From Melampsora larici-populina 98AG31 (Eukaryota; Basidiomycota; Pucciniomycetes; Pucciniales; Melampsoraceae), in contig NW_006768766.1 of NCBI RefSeq assembly GCF_000204055.1, positions 3,395,520-3,459,519 on the forward strand: a DNA stretch of 64,000 bases, in the 5' to 3' direction. Below, in pieces: positions 1-11,762 of the stretch. The position numbers were made by a program, and so were the translations under genes. The notes under the pieces were generated by a model, which saw nothing but the letters and a program-made list of their open reading frames with translations, was not told the DNA's origin and did no database searches. Numbering within the stretch: position 1 is the first letter of the stretch; every line of letters starts with the position of its first letter.

Positions 1-140
1 TGAGTTAATGTGGCAATGTTCAAGAGAGTTGATATGACAAATCTCTCACCATCAATAAAATTACCACAATATGTTTTCATGAAGACATCCTTGCGCAATT
101 CAATTGCGTCAAATGCTCTCCAGAAATCTCTGACGTTGAA

Positions 141-617
141 TTAAGTGGCTACAGATGAATTAAAGTCTGAAACTGATTCAAATTGGACTTGAATCTGTGG
201 TTGGCCTTGGGAATCCTTTCGGTAAACTTGACGAGTTGGTACACATTTTGCAAGAATCTGTCTGCCTTCTTGATAAAAAAAAATCGGAACTACAATGCGC
301 TTGGATTGTAATTGAACTGGTTCAAATAAATAAAAATGACCATTGGCGGAATCCACCATCTGGACCCTTATATCACAATCAAGCTCTTCCCTCCATTTTT
401 TTGACTGGGCAAATCGGTTCACTTTGTCTGTCACGCTTGGCAATTTGGGTATGAATTGCAGATGTTCGGCAACAAATGGATTGCTTAATTCCTGAAAAGT
501 AAGGCTGCTTACACAGTGCCCGTGGAGAAGGCCCCCGACGTCGGGGGCCCAACAGTCTTGGCAAGTGTGTCGCATTTGTGTGAATTTTGTGTCACAAATG
601 TCTACAAATGTACACAA
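141..617 (-). pseudogene. Plavaka-like transposase fragment
   Basis: An open frame of about 158 codons on the minus strand. It has a CxxC pair near its start (HTCQDC), then a stretch reading NPFVAEHLQFIPKL, an EELD...DIRVQM section and GHFYLFEPVQL. This order (a conserved NP..LxFxP block, then an FxFEP block, then a basic/aromatic block) resembles the region next to the catalytic core in fungal Plavaka (CACTA-superfamily) transposases; that resemblance is from memory of the family. No ATG opens the frame (its first codon is TTG), so it is an exon or fragment rather than a complete gene. No catalytic D residues are visible here. It could be another rust repeat ORF. Confidence 0.4.
530..549. 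repeat. 20-bp perfect GC-only-flanked palindrome
   Basis: A perfect 20-base self-complementary stretch centred between 539 and 540, made of GGCCCCC, then GACGTC at the core, then GGGGGCC. It sits inside the Plavaka-like ORF, where it encodes the AP-D-V-GG part, and is far more GC-rich than its surroundings. Confidence 0.8.
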
Positions 618-700
618 AGGGCAAATATTGCATGCACATCACCCAGGCTGAACTTCATCAGTCTGAGTCAAGACTCAGGCAGATTAGGAGACGAGCAGCC

Positions 701-775
701 CTGAACGCTCAGTATTACCGACTGAACGCTCATTTTTCCCTACTGAACGCTCAGTGTTCTTCACTGAACACCTAG
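701..775 (+). repeat. 21-bp tandem repeat, 3.6 units
   Basis: Units begin at 701, 722, 743 and 764 (last one partial), each starting CTGAACGCTCA or a close variant. The array lies between the transposase fragment and the assembly gap. No gene function is visible. Confidence 0.8.
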
Positions 776-942
776 AAGCTGCCTACGAATTATCCTTGCT
801 CCGAGAAAAGCTAGTGACCATCCGCCCGTTCCACCTTGCATAGCTCGCTCGCACGTCCGAACACGCCTGCGGGGTCAGCTGTCAGATCAGATGAGTGGTC
901 AACAGTTGGATAACTCCTCCTATGTAGTGAGTCTATGTAAAG

Positions 943-1042
943 NNNNNNNNNNNNNNNNNNNNNNNNNNNNNNNNNNNNNNNNNNNNNNNNNNNNNNNNNN
1001 NNNNNNNNNNNNNNNNNNNNNNNNNNNNNNNNNNNNNNNNNN
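943..1042. other. Assembly gap of exactly 100 N
   Basis: One hundred Ns, the usual placeholder for a gap of unknown length. The 5' part of the GT69 copy to its right could lie in the gap, and order across it should not be trusted. Confidence 0.95.
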
Positions 1043-1052
1043 TTAAGTACAT

Positions 1053-2362
1053 ATGTATTTATTCCTGCAATCCTCAGTAACTTTTCAAGTCACATTGAAT
1101 CTTACTCTGATGAAATCCCACCTGGTCCACATCCTATCAATCAATCATGAAGACAACCATCATCACCATCATCCCATGCCTGGAACCTATTTAAGAGAAC
1201 ATTATGTTAATGAACCTCATCCTCGTCCTTTGTCACCTCCAAATCAACTTCGTTCACGTCCCAGACCATCAGTGCCATCGCGTCTTTCAACTTCAGTCAC
1301 TTGTCCACAATGCGTAGCTGACCCGTCCACTCGTACTCCACCCTTCAGTATTGCCTCTTCAGGATTTACATCATCTCAGTCGAATCTATTCTAATTGAAG
1401 TTACTCAAGTCTAGCAATGATTCATCACAAAATCCTGGACCTTTACTTGACTTCTCACCGCACACTAAGCTTTTGGCTCCATTCAGAGTGCGCTACGCTC
1501 TCACCTATCCGAAAAGAAAACTCCACATGAAAAGTAAGTTGATCACAAGTTTACTAACTTTTATTTTATTATTCTAGTCAACTAAAACACCTGCTCATTC
1601 TGAAATAGCCATAGCCAATGTATTCGAACGTATCACAGTAAGTACACCACTTGTATCAACGTCTTTAAATCCTAAAAATATCCATTTCTTCAATCTAGAA
1701 TTAATAGCGAAGATGGTAAAGATTCATTTGATTTAGATATTCAAACCGGTATGGAAGAGTTTTGGCAAATTTTTCAATTACCATTCGCAAATACACCTGA
1801 AACGATTCATTTAGATGAACAAGCGATTAAACAAACAGTAGAAGAATTTTTGTCATTTAATGGTAGGGCTGCTGCTGCTTGTACAACACTTACTAGACCA
1901 TTTGCAAGTGATGAAGAAGGTCCTCATGCTGATTTGTTGAAACCTGCAATGAGGTATTTTTGCTTTGGTAGTCCATTCAGCTGATCATTTCTTTATAATC
2001 AATTAGCTGCAATCGTACAAAGTTCAAAAAAGGTTGGAACTCAAACTATTTTTGTCTTGATTGTAGATTATGCTTCATCAAATTCAACTCCATTCTTTTG
2101 TGATCTTGCAGAGGCTGTGATGTTAATCTTAGGGATTCCTTTTAGAATGAGACTTTTACCACAAATGACAGAAGATCCTGCTGCATCTTATTATCGACTA
2201 GAAGAAGCTTATACTCAAAACTTGGCACTTGAACCACTCTTTGAATTATATGAAAGACGAAAGGTTACGTTTTCAAGAGTAATTTGGCTGAAAGGTTTTA
2301 CTTATCGTGACTTACTAGAGACTTTAAGGATCAGTCTTATGAATCAAGCAACAATGGTCTAA
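1053..2362 (+). pseudogene. Truncated GT69 (CAP59/CMT1-type) mannosyltransferase copy
   Basis: Several exon-like blocks on the plus strand. 1395-1534 reads a TYPKRK.. segment up to a GTAAGT donor. A block from about 1700 to 1953 contains GMEEFWQIFQLPF and the AACTTLTRPF segment. A block from about 2009 to 2362 contains VDYASSNSTPFFCDLAEAV, PFRMRLLPQMTEDP, LEPLFELYERRKVTFSRV and IWLKGFTYRDLLETLR. The last set is the signature of fungal glycosyltransferase family 69 (alpha-1,3-mannosyltransferases of the CAP59/CMT1 kind). The frame stops at 2360-2362, where family members continue with a C-G-M-D-W block, so the C-terminal part is missing. The frame joining the 1953 donor to the next exon does not fit neatly. 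Introns are retained, so this is a DNA-level copy. A dispersed repeat starts about 70 bp after the stop. Confidence 0.65.
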
Positions 2363-2428
2363 TGCCCCCCGTGTAGTGTGACTTTTACAGTTGTGATCGT
2401 GATATCTGTTTTACACCTCAAACATATT

Positions 2429-2739
2429 GGTTTCCGATTTCTGCTGATAATGATCAGGAGTAGATTTACCCAGTCAAGGGAAAACCGAAAGCTGAAACAA
2501 TTGGGCAGCTCATCTTTTGGGTTTTAAGATGTTGACCTGGTCTATCGAATAGCGATAGGAAAGAAGCAGCTTCTCAAAACGTTCATCCCTAGTCTTTCAA
2601 TTTGGAAGTGGGATGTGTTTTTCTCAGGTGGAGATATGGTTGGCTCAGAGTCAAGAAACTACCCAATTCGATTTCAAAGTATCCAGGATTTGAGGAGATT
2701 GATCAGAAAAAGATCCAGAGATGAATGAGTTGATCAATA
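2429..2739 (+). repeat. Dispersed repeat R1, copy 1
   Basis: About 310 bp closely matching 46269-46571 in the same orientation; both contain CAGGAGTAGATTTACCCAG and, later, GTGGGATGTGTTTTTCTCAGG. It abuts the 3' end of the BTB-like gene here, but in copy 2 it is followed by the downstream flank of the F-box gene. Confidence 0.8.
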
Positions 2740-4687
2740 CAAGTTCAAGAATCTTGATGAATATATCTGTATATATTCAATCACAATAATGGACTCTTCC
2801 TTAGGTAGATATTTGATTAGACGAGAAATCTCAGAGGCAGGAAATGAATGCCAGTTTGTGCACATTGCATCGTAGGCTGACAAACGAAGTCCTTGGTGCT
2901 GCTCAAATAGTGTGCTCCGGAGTTCGCACATCACATTACTCTTGTCTAGGGAGTCGATGATTTGTTTGTGGCATATCTTCTTAAGTTCGGGAATCATCAA
3001 CGCTTGATTTGATCAGAAGAATGTGCATCAGCAATTCTTTATAGATCACAGCTCAAAGAAACAATGTAGAGACTGGCTTACTATCTGCCAAGCGATACAT
3101 ACTCTTTGGACTTGTGAGAGTCTTACAACCTTCTACATTGGTATGAGTAGTGCAGTGAGCTTCGGCCCACTGTTGATGTAGCTGTCCGATCTCTGAACTT
3201 AGGAGGGAGTTTTTTTTGCAATATTCTTGGTATTGAGATTGTAGAGGTGCAAAATATAGAGCTCTATGTTTGAGAAAAAAGATTAGATTTGCAGGATGAA
3301 GTGGAGCAGTACTTTTGAAATCTTGACTGACCCGCACATTGCATACTGAATAAAGGCCCGATATGTTTGTCTCCTAAACAATATCACACTGAGTATCTTT
3401 CAAGAAGAGTGTATACATGAAAAGAGCTCACGAGATGCCTTTTATATGAATGGTTGCATTGAAGATAGTGTTCTTTGATGATAGATGTCATCATGATCAA
3501 CTTCAGAGAACATTCAAATGACCTTAGCATATGGTTCCATACCTTTTTAGGTTCAAAATCGTCTGAATCACTATCCCACTCCTCATTGGAGTCGTCACAG
3601 TATATCCCGTCATCATGGTTTTCCGATTTATCTAGATGTTGAGTCTCAGAATATTCTGGCGAGTAGCCTGTGTGGTTCACCATGTCCTGAACAAATCAGG
3701 TGTGTTCTTTTATTTGTACAAGAAAGACAGAATGAAAGGCGTTATACTGACGTTTTTGAAAGTATTCAATATGTTCAAGTATGCTACTACAGACATACAA
3801 ATGCTTTGCAGTTCCGCTAATTTTTGAATGGAAGACCAGGCGAGTAACACTGGTATCGATTGAGGCTGATTTCAAAATTTCAAACATTTTGGCACGCATT
3901 TGGGCCATTTCTCTTTTCAGAGCATCCAACTCTGACGCTGGGTCTTTCCGGGACCATATCATTGTGAAGTGAAGTGCCTGTGCTCGCAAGTCATGGCAAA
4001 GCTTCAATGTTCCTCCAGAATTTGTATGCATAGCATGCAGACTTACAACAACACCTGCTTCATCGAGGAATTTTTTTACTTCCAGTGGTCTTCCTATAGC
4101 GATAGTATTCCATTCAACTGGGTTGACATGTGAAGTGACCTTGCCCTGACTGATGACCTGAGCAACACTCCCGCATGGCCTGTTAACGTGGAACTGTAAG
4201 GCTCATGTGTTGCGTCAAAATGGTGATTTGCATGAACATCAAGATCACCTCTATACAAGGAAACCAAGTAATTGAGTGATGGTGTGAACTTACCTCCCAC
4301 TCCAAGTTCCATCCGGCATACATGGTGCGTACTGAGTCACTCATATGGACAACCAGTTCTTCTGCAGCCTCGTCGGTCGCCCCAATTGTAATTCTTTGTC
4401 TGTGTATCTGGAACACATGCGGACACTTTGATGTAAAGTTGTGCCTTGATGGGTCAAGATGTGGGTAATGTACGTGATGGTCATCTTGAAAAGTTATGAC
4501 GGCAATGACAGGTTCATGCATATCTTCAGACGTAAACAGCCAATGATGACAATTGAATGTGCCCCGAGTCTGGAAGGAGATAGAATGTACGCAAAAAGAC
4601 AGCCAAGGTCAATAGATTGGTACTGAGCATACTTGTTCATATAAAGATTGATGCCCTACTAACCTTCACCATATGATACTCAGTCAT
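2734..4687 (-). CDS. Multi-exon BTB/POZ-like protein
   Basis: Spliced from minus-strand exons that I could phase together: 4687-4664 (start, MTEYHMVK), 4569-4294, 4193-4047, 3977-about 3795, 3686-3432 (or -3543), 3373-3082 and 3002-2734. Most junctions use GT..AG with matching phase; the 3' end of exon 4 and the 3686 exon are uncertain. The product is about 440-480 aa. The N-terminal half (GTFNCHHWLF...WNTIAIGRPLE) resembles a MATH-like or meprin-type ligand region only loosely. A short coiled coil (ELDALKREMAQMRAKM) and an acidic stretch (DSNEEWDSDSDDF) follow. The C-terminal part reads ANLIFFLKHRALYF...SMYRLADTLMIPELKKIC, the typical second half of a BTB/POZ fold, which usually mediates dimerisation or Cullin-3 binding. 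The 3' end abuts repeat R1. Confidence 0.55.
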
Positions 4688-5640
4688 ATTTTAAGGTTGA
4701 AATAAGTATCACCTGCAGGATTCCAATGCAGACGTAACTGTATTTATTCAAGAAGATCAGGAGATATAAGTTCACAGGCGTCAGAGAAATGATCAAGACA
4801 ATCCAGCCCTATGATCTATAAATAGATGAATTTCATACGTACTATATCAACAATCGACAAGATGAAGAAACTTGAGAAATCAATGATTAAGTTTGGGAAA
4901 ATGAGTTTCGGGAATGGTCAGTACTTATGTTTATTGATTGAGTTGAAACAGGAATATATTCCTTCCAATTACTTGACTCGGCGGTGGGGAGTATAGTGCC
5001 AATCCATGACAAAGGAATTGTTTTCTTTGTGCACGTGATGTACTTGTAGTCAAATGTGATCAAATCCTTTGTTGCAGCAAATAACCAAACTAAACAAAAC
5101 AATTAAACACAATAGTCATCAGTGAGAGTATAGAAAAACAAGTTCATATACAATCATAGACGTATTGAAATAAATGCACCTATATTGAAAGATCAACACG
5201 TTTGTGTATTTCGGAAACAACTTAAGTGTAGGAGTTTTGGCACGGACCATATAAAGTTCTAAATGATTCGGTAAATCCACGATAGTTCTGGTAAAACAAA
5301 GGATTAGTCATCATTCTTCATGATGATAGATTGTTGATAGATTGTATAAGTTCTAAATCCATATACACATATCTCTGGGCTTCCCGTTTGTCTCTTGAGG
5401 CACCTTTGTTTAAGAGATGTGCCAAACAGTGATGGATAAAGAATAAGACACCAACTAGTTCACTAAGTTAAATAACTGGACAATGGCCTAAAAGATGTCT
5501 GAGTTGGAGCTAGACCAGAGGCGTGAAGTTGAAGGCAAGTGGGTAGATGCAGAAGAGGATTTGGTACATGAGATCAAATTCTGTGTTGTCTTCTACATAC
5601 AATTTCATTAATCTCAGAACTGAGTCCTTGACGTGGTTGA
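4688..5640. other. No gene recognised
   Basis: AT-rich sequence with only short frames. 4918-4945 shares about 25 bases with 50409-50436 (GTCAGTACTTATGTT..). I see no coding pattern or RNA gene. Confidence 0.4.
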
Positions 5641-5650
5641 GCAGTAGTCC

Positions 5651-6215
5651 ACGGCTAACTGAAGAAGTGAAAGGAATATGGGCCAGTCTCAAGATTATTA
5701 GAATTCCATGAGATTACTTTGAAGAGCATGATATGAAAAGAGACAAATCTTTCCCTATCTCAAAATTTGAGGTGAAGATCATACATTGTACATTATCATT
5801 GGTATCAAAGATTCTTGGACTGACTTGAATTCCTGGTTTAATTATAAGCCACCCCTTGCTGTAGTCTGAATGGTTATTCTGAAAAGTTGAGATTCTTCAA
5901 TGGGCTTCACTCCATTAGTTGATTTACCAAAGGATAAAATCCTGTATAGAGATGTTGCATAGTTTCTTCATAGTTTGATAATGATCATATAATTTTTTTT
6001 ACGATAATTCAGTTGACACGGATAACAATACAAGTGAATCTTTCAAATAACAAAAAACATCCAATATAAAGGAATTCTAACAACGTGAAAAGATTTTAAT
6101 CTACGTATTGCTATGGTTGAGGGTTTAAACAGTCAAAAAGGTATCTCAATAATAAACACTTGGCTTGCAGGTTTTGACCAGTTATGTTGAAGCAGACCGT
6201 AAAATTCCAAAAAAA
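5651..6215 (+). pseudogene. Inverted, broken copy of the F-box gene 3' end and its flank
   Basis: 5651-5869 corresponds to the last 70 or so codons of the intact F-box gene at 46979-48451, in opposite orientation. It reads RLTEEVKGIWASLKIIRIP, then a TGA at 5709-5711 where the intact copy has CGA (Arg), then DYFEEHDMKRD. A one-base loss near 5800 (GGG to GG) shifts the frame. 5870-6215 continues as a match to the F-box gene's downstream flank (rc of 46640-46978), including the CTTGGCTTGCAGGT and CAGTTATGTTGAAGCAGAC segments. The copy is therefore a genomic duplicate, not a retrocopy. Confidence 0.85.
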
Positions 6216-6218
6216 ATG

Positions 6219-6356
6219 GAAATAATGCAAAACAGCTGATTTTGAAAGGTTTCCTAAGCGTGCGGAAGCGCTAAAGGAAAGATTTCAAAGCCTGAAGGAA
6301 AGAATGCAAAACAGCTGAATTTGAAAGGTTTGTGGAAGCACTAAAGGAAACATTTG
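6219..6356 (+). repeat. Imperfect direct repeat (about 65 bp x2)
   Basis: 6219-6287 and 6297-6356 share ATGCAAAACAGCTGA..TTTGAAAGGTTT and GCTAAAGGAAA/ACTAAAGGAAA. No coding signal. Confidence 0.6.
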
Positions 6357-6365
6357 GAATAGACT

Positions 6366-7868
6366 AACAATCATGGCATAGTACACCAAGGATGATATGG
6401 AGGCACAAAGATTTCAATTGGGTCAGGTTGGAATACGCAAGGAGCTATGAGAGAATCCCTTTTAAATAGCTGAAGTCACTCAGGATCTAAAAAACCAGGC
6501 CAGGGCGCTTACAGGAGCAGACCCTTGTTGACTGGTTCAAATTGGGCCCTGGTGCAATCCAAACCTGGTTCATTAACCAATCTGACTGGATTGGTTACCA
6601 CTTAAATAAATGTAGGTCAAAATGTTACAAAGAGATGTGTTGGAATCTAGGCTAGGGTGTTTATAGATTGATTGGGTCCACACCGGTCCAAAGTTCAAAC
6701 AATCCAGGACAGCACCATGGCAAAAAAATCTTCGACTAGTGATCACTTCAGTATCTTTTAATGAGAATTGAGAGCCTTGTGAAGCGATTTGACTGTTTGA
6801 AGAATTTGAAGAACCAACATGATATGTAGTATAATCTATTACCATCACATCCTTTTTGAATCATTTTTTTAACAGGAATCATAATTGCTCAACTGATTCG
6901 AAATTGGTATTTCGAATTTCTTTTCAGCACATCCAATAAAACTTTTTGAATCAGTTTTACTAATTCCACCAATTGGATTTATACCAGCACTTGAACAATC
7001 ATATTTGGTCATATAACCTTCCAAACTAAAATCATCCCCCCCAAAGACTGTATATCAGTCTGGGAAATTGTCCAGATCAACTACAATTCAATCAAAACTT
7101 GCCTTTCGTCTACATCTGCACTACCTACGACTGGCAAACCAGCATCAAAACCTCCAATCCAAGGTAAGTTGAGCGAACTAATAACTCAATAACATTCTGA
7201 ATCTGGCCTACGGAACCTACCAAACCAACCACATCAGATCAATAAAGATTTGCACGGATATACTACTTTGAAGACAGATAATACCGACTTAGATGTTTTG
7301 TAAAGCTAGAATCTCAGTTGAAGTACCGCCATGGATTTGGTTGAAAAGTGGTGTACGAAGAGTTACTCAGGTGAAAAGAAATAAAATGGCAGTTACAAAT
7401 GTATACATACGTACATCCAAATGATACCTATCAAAAAACAGAAATCAAAGATCAATTCAAGCTTCTTTCAAACATGTGAAGGTCCTTTTTTTGTGAGTAC
7501 ATACGCCCCTATATCCATACCTAAAATCCTAATTTGCTCTTTTACGTGTTTCAGGACTTGAGTTTTATGTACCCATATAAGAAGTATGAAAGTTGCAATC
7601 GAAAAACTCCTTCGCAGCTAATGAAATATAATCTTTTGAACCTCGTGCAATCCTTCTTGCATCTTCAGTCACTTGTCGATCTACAAAAAACACATCATAT
7701 TCTTCAAATAGCGTTCAACAAATCAAGAATCAGTGTAAAAAATGAAACTTAATTCCCTAATCTTGCTCCTTCAATAATCTCACCACCAACAAGCCGGTCC
7801 GATTCTAGCCAAAAACGAAGCACACATAAATTTTTCAATCCGAAAGATTAGAAAAAAGTCACTTACAC
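6366..7868. other. No gene assigned
   Basis: AT-rich. Short frames only. Some splice-like signals occur near 7160 and 7495, but no family was recognised. Further decayed exons of the acyl-CoA synthetase relic to the right could be present but are not readable. Confidence 0.35.
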
Positions 7869-8740
7869 AACTGCTTCCTCAGGAGTATGATACCTAACTT
7901 CAATTTCTTTTCTAACCTTTACATCAGAATCAGAACCACAGAGTTCCATGTTGACCCAAGCCATTTCCAATTGGATGTTCAAAAGATCGAGAAGCCTGAG
8001 AAGATCTACAGTCTTGATCGATTAGATGAGATCTAACAACTTCCCAAATCAACATGGCAATCCGAACAGAATTTACCTTCATATTGTCTCCCAATTTAAA
8101 TGTCACTCCAACTTGTTGTGGTTCTCCAACCGTTCCAGCAGGTTCAGGACCATCAGCCCAACACACAGTAGTAGTCCCCGTATTCTCAGTCTGAACTCCA
8201 TCTGAACCCCAAAAAACCAGAAGCCCCATCAATCAACATTCTATTCACTCAAAACAAGCAAAAGTTAGAAAAACAACAGATGTCCTACAGACCTTCAACA
8301 ACATCAGTTACAAAAGCCACTTTAAGAAACTCCAGAACTTTTAAATACGATTCGATCCCAAAACGGATGATAAATTGATCCAGTAGAGCTCAATGTATCT
8401 AATTTACTTGTTAAAGCCTGTCGGGCTAAGACTCCTTTGAAACCAGGTTGATCTAATTGTGCGTTGACTGCATGATAGATTCAGTTTAATACTCTTGGTA
8501 CACTATCAAAAGGTTTACGACGAATGAGTCCTTTGGTTTGATGAAAATTGGGATAAATGAATAAACTTACCTAACAAATCGAGTAGGTTTAGCTATTTGG
8601 ATATTTCCTAATAATCTCAAATCATCACCGCAAGCAAAAGCAGCCGGTTGACCAACAGCTTTTTTTAAAAAAAAATCTCAATCTTCAATCCGGGTTACAT
8701 ACCATGTTTATATGTACCATATGTATATTCGGTCATTCTT
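7869..8740 (-). pseudogene. Long-chain acyl-CoA synthetase (ACSL/FAA-type) relic
   Basis: Reading the minus strand from 8736: TEYTYGTY, a GTATGT intron, then GDDLRLLGNIQIAKPTRF, an intron, PRVLN, a TGA stop at 8481-8483, IYHAVNAQLDQPGFKGVLA, TSKLDTLSSTGSIYHPFWD and RIVF. After damage it resumes with VQTENTGTTTVCWADGPEP and AGTVGEPQQV (8100-8210) and an ELC..VRYHTPEEA block (7870-7960). These match the order of blocks in AMP-forming long-chain fatty acyl-CoA synthetases: the helical linker after the K-P-T motif, then the Y-G-x-T-E-N adenylate motif, here mutated to V-Q-T-E-N. The stop at 8481 sits where the family has Arg, consistent with CGA to TGA. Introns are retained and both ends are missing. 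It cannot make an active enzyme. Confidence 0.75.
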
Positions 8741-9557
8741 GAGACCAATCACCGGTCACTACTGAATGATGAGTTACGAGTTGTCTCCTACCTGGTCCTC
8801 ATACAAACAAACTTACCAAGTCGCATGTCTTGCAACGATTTTCAATTCCTCAGGGTGTTCTTCAAAGAATTCCATTCCATTCAAAACAAATATCAAAATG
8901 AAACACGTTAACCTCTATCTCATTATTATGAACCAAACAAACTTCAACTTCAAGATTATGATTATTTATCAAAATCAGAATACAAAGAGTATCTAGGAGT
9001 ATCTAAATTCATTTCATTATTGAAATCAGAATATCTATTTACACAAAACAACAAATTGTTTGGGAACGTTACTTGAGAGTTTTTCCATTCATTTACTTTT
9101 TTAATTATCTTTTTTGATTATCTTACTGTTAATTCTAAATCAATATCAAAACATACATAATCATCAACGATTTGATTGTCTTGAAAGTTTGAATGATTAT
9201 TTCATTCAAAGTGATCCTAAAATAGCCTAAAACACATTCAACCCAGTTTGATGTCGTTTAGTCATTCTTGATCAATCTTTGAATATTACTAATACTAGCA
9301 CGACTGATCACCAGCCCACATTGGTTGATGCTCCTGTTATTCCTTCATGTAGATATGATCAGTATCTGAAAAATTGTCATCACCATTAGTCTCTGTGAAT
9401 GATTTATTGAAGAGTGGCTTCCAAAATCACACAAACATCTTATCATACTCAGAAAAACACATTGTGAATGTTTCATATTCCCATACTCACTAAGCCTGGC
9501 GCCTTGCAATCTCCGGCTGTGTATTTCTGTTCACTTATAATTGTGAAATGTTACAAA
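8741..9557. other. No gene recognised
   Basis: AT-rich spacer with short frames only; no repeat or RNA gene seen. Confidence 0.35.
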
Positions 9558-10040
9558 TTACTGAAAATTCATTGGGTCTTTGATCAAAAACATATGTTCT
9601 TCCTCCTGATTTTTCAATAGACCTGGAGATGTTAAGGTGATCAATTGATACATTACATCAGTTTGTTGTCCAAATGATCCCAGGGCTGGTTCTTTCATTG
9701 GAAATTCTAATGTCACATCATCTTTTCCTGGGACTCTATACCAACTCTTTGTGCAACCCCAATGATGGTAATTCAAATAAATGTCAAAATTCAACTTGAA
9801 GTATAATCAATTTCAATACAATGTGGTGGTAAGGCCTTACTCATATGTATGAAGCTCTTCCTTATGCCAAGCAAAAGTCAAAAACAACATCCCAACATAA
9901 ATCCAAGGCTGAGTGATCCAAGCAGAATCTGATTTAATTGACCTAAGTAAAGACCCAGGTGCAATTGATAAAGTATATAGATTTCATTCATCTTTATCAT
10001 AAGGTTCAAGTGGATGTTTTTCAACATGTGGGAATTCACT
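9558..10040 (-). pseudogene. KDM5/JARID1-type JmjC histone demethylase relic
   Basis: Two minus-strand exon blocks. About 10036-9843: EFPHVEKHPLEPYDKDE, a TGA at 9984-9986 where the family has Trp, NLYTLSIAPGSLLRSIKSD, WITQPWIYVGMLF and AWHKEELHTYE, then a GTAAGG donor. After a short intron, 9794-9558 reads IYLNYHHWGCTKSWYRVPG, then QTDVMYQLITLTSPGLL, and ends in DPMNFQ. This is the Fe(II)-binding first half of a JmjC domain of the JARID1 class (H-x-E in WHKEE, then N-Y-x-H-W-G). The normal continuation with the second iron His is absent. Trp (TGG) to TGA is a G-to-A change, that is C-to-T on the other strand. Truncated and stopped, so non-functional. Confidence 0.72.
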
Positions 10041-11585
10041 ACTAAAACAAAAACCAAACCACAAAATCAGTCATTTTGAAATTGAAAGGGGATCTTTCAT
10101 AAATTGATGAATGACGTATCACTGAGAAACAAGAAAGAAGAAGAGCTTACATATAGTGATCAAGTAAATAATCTTCTGTTGGTTTTAAATTGGGTGAAGT
10201 AGAAATATAAATTTGATAAACTTTGCACATTTTTTATAGATTCATAAATGCCTGTTAATCCTATCATGGATGAAGAAAAATGTTTCAAGTATTGGATTCT
10301 TGCTTCTGGTCTATCTTGATTTACTAAATTGGTTGGATTGGTGCATCAAATTGATATTTATTTATATTTTCAAAAAATACAAATTGTTTAGGTCTTTTGT
10401 GGGTTGGGATGTGGGGTTGTGAGGTTTGAGGGGAGGGAGGAAATGTTTCAATTACTGATTGCACACATTATGTAATTCTTATGGACAAATATTAGGCCAA
10501 CTTGTAAACCCAAACAAAATTATTTCCAATAACCAACACCCAAAACCAAGAGAACAATCAGTTCAAGATGATATTGACAGAAAGAGAAAAAATATGAAAG
10601 CTTACATAAATCAAAGTGATGTTTCCTAATAAAGCATCTTGCTTAAACATTTTACCATTCCAAACATTTGATAATTCAAATTCACTTTCAGCCTCAACTT
10701 TCCTCATCAATATTTGTTTTGTTTCCTCTCTTTTGCTTTCCTGCACTTCAATTATTTCATTTTTAAAATACATTAATAAACTTGGACCTATTAGAAAATC
10801 CATAAATGAATGAACTAAATTATCTTGACAAACAGACATGTAATAGAGAAAAATAAGTGATTTGAGAGTAGATAGAGTAAGTATTATTGAAAAACAAAAA
10901 TGATATGATATAAGAAAAAAAATGTAAACAGAATTTATCAATCCGTTTATTCTAATTCTATCAATTCAACACAAGACCTTCCACCTCTTCAAAATATGAG
11001 ATCCAAAACCAGACCTACTTACCAAAAAAACATAAAAATAAACAACAGTAGAACTTAAATTGTACCTAGAAGTTGAATTTTTAAGAATTGATTTAGAAGC
11101 ACTAAGTTAATGAGTACTATCACCTTTTGGTCTTTCCTGATCACTGAACATGGCGGAGCTTTTTTTTATAAAACTCTACATCAGAACTTCCACTCCCTCT
11201 ATGGTGTGACTTTAATTCAGTAATTTCTTGTTCTTCTTGTGGTTTGTTCAAAATCAGCTTCCATTTGATTTCATTCTTTTTTCTACTACCTCCTTTAACT
11301 ACTCCATTCATCCCTCTCAGTACTCCTTCATCATTAGATTAACTTCTCCTTTCAATCTCTTCTGAATTTCTTACTGCTAACAATGTTCAGACTGCTGAAA
11401 TTATGGATCGGTACCTCAAATGATTATTTCTTTGATCTTGGCTCCATCGGTGTTGTAATTTCAGTTTTCGGAGGAGAAAACATAGAAACCGTTAACATTT
11501 TTCGGAAGAAATACCTTGGGTTTGAGTGGATGAAATTAACTTACAAAAACAAAAACAAATTCCACTAATTCCAGATAAGATCTAT
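10041..11585. other. No gene assigned; AT-rich
   Basis: The minus strand at 10600-10830 is open and reads like a short soluble segment (FELSNVWNGKMFKQD, KREETKQILMRKVEAE), but I recognise no family and see no clean splice structure. The rest is low-complexity AT-rich sequence. Confidence 0.3.
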
Positions 11586-11762
11586 AAGATACCACAAATC
11601 CCAAGTTGAGCCGAAGTCCAAGCATTAAAAAGGGTTTTAGATTCATTCGAAGGAGCTTCAGTATTATTGCCATCAGCAGAAACAAATTGTGATAGACATT
11701 GTTCAACGACAGTTCTATGGTGTTGAGCTGATAGGATCATCATCTCGAAAGGATATCTTAGA
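11583..11762 (-). pseudogene. Unidentified exon-like segment
   Basis: About 60 open codons on the minus strand reading YPFEMMILSAQHHRTVVEQC, then SQFVSADGNN and LFNAWTSAQLGICGIL, ending in a stop. Codon use and residue mix look coding. I do not recognise the family. It lies among other host-gene relics and probably belongs to the same kind of decayed copy. Confidence 0.4.

Noticed and set aside
10558..10941. A 127-codon membrane-like protein
   Set aside because: The hydrophobic ends are translated AT-rich DNA. Only the middle looks possibly coding and it has no recognised family.
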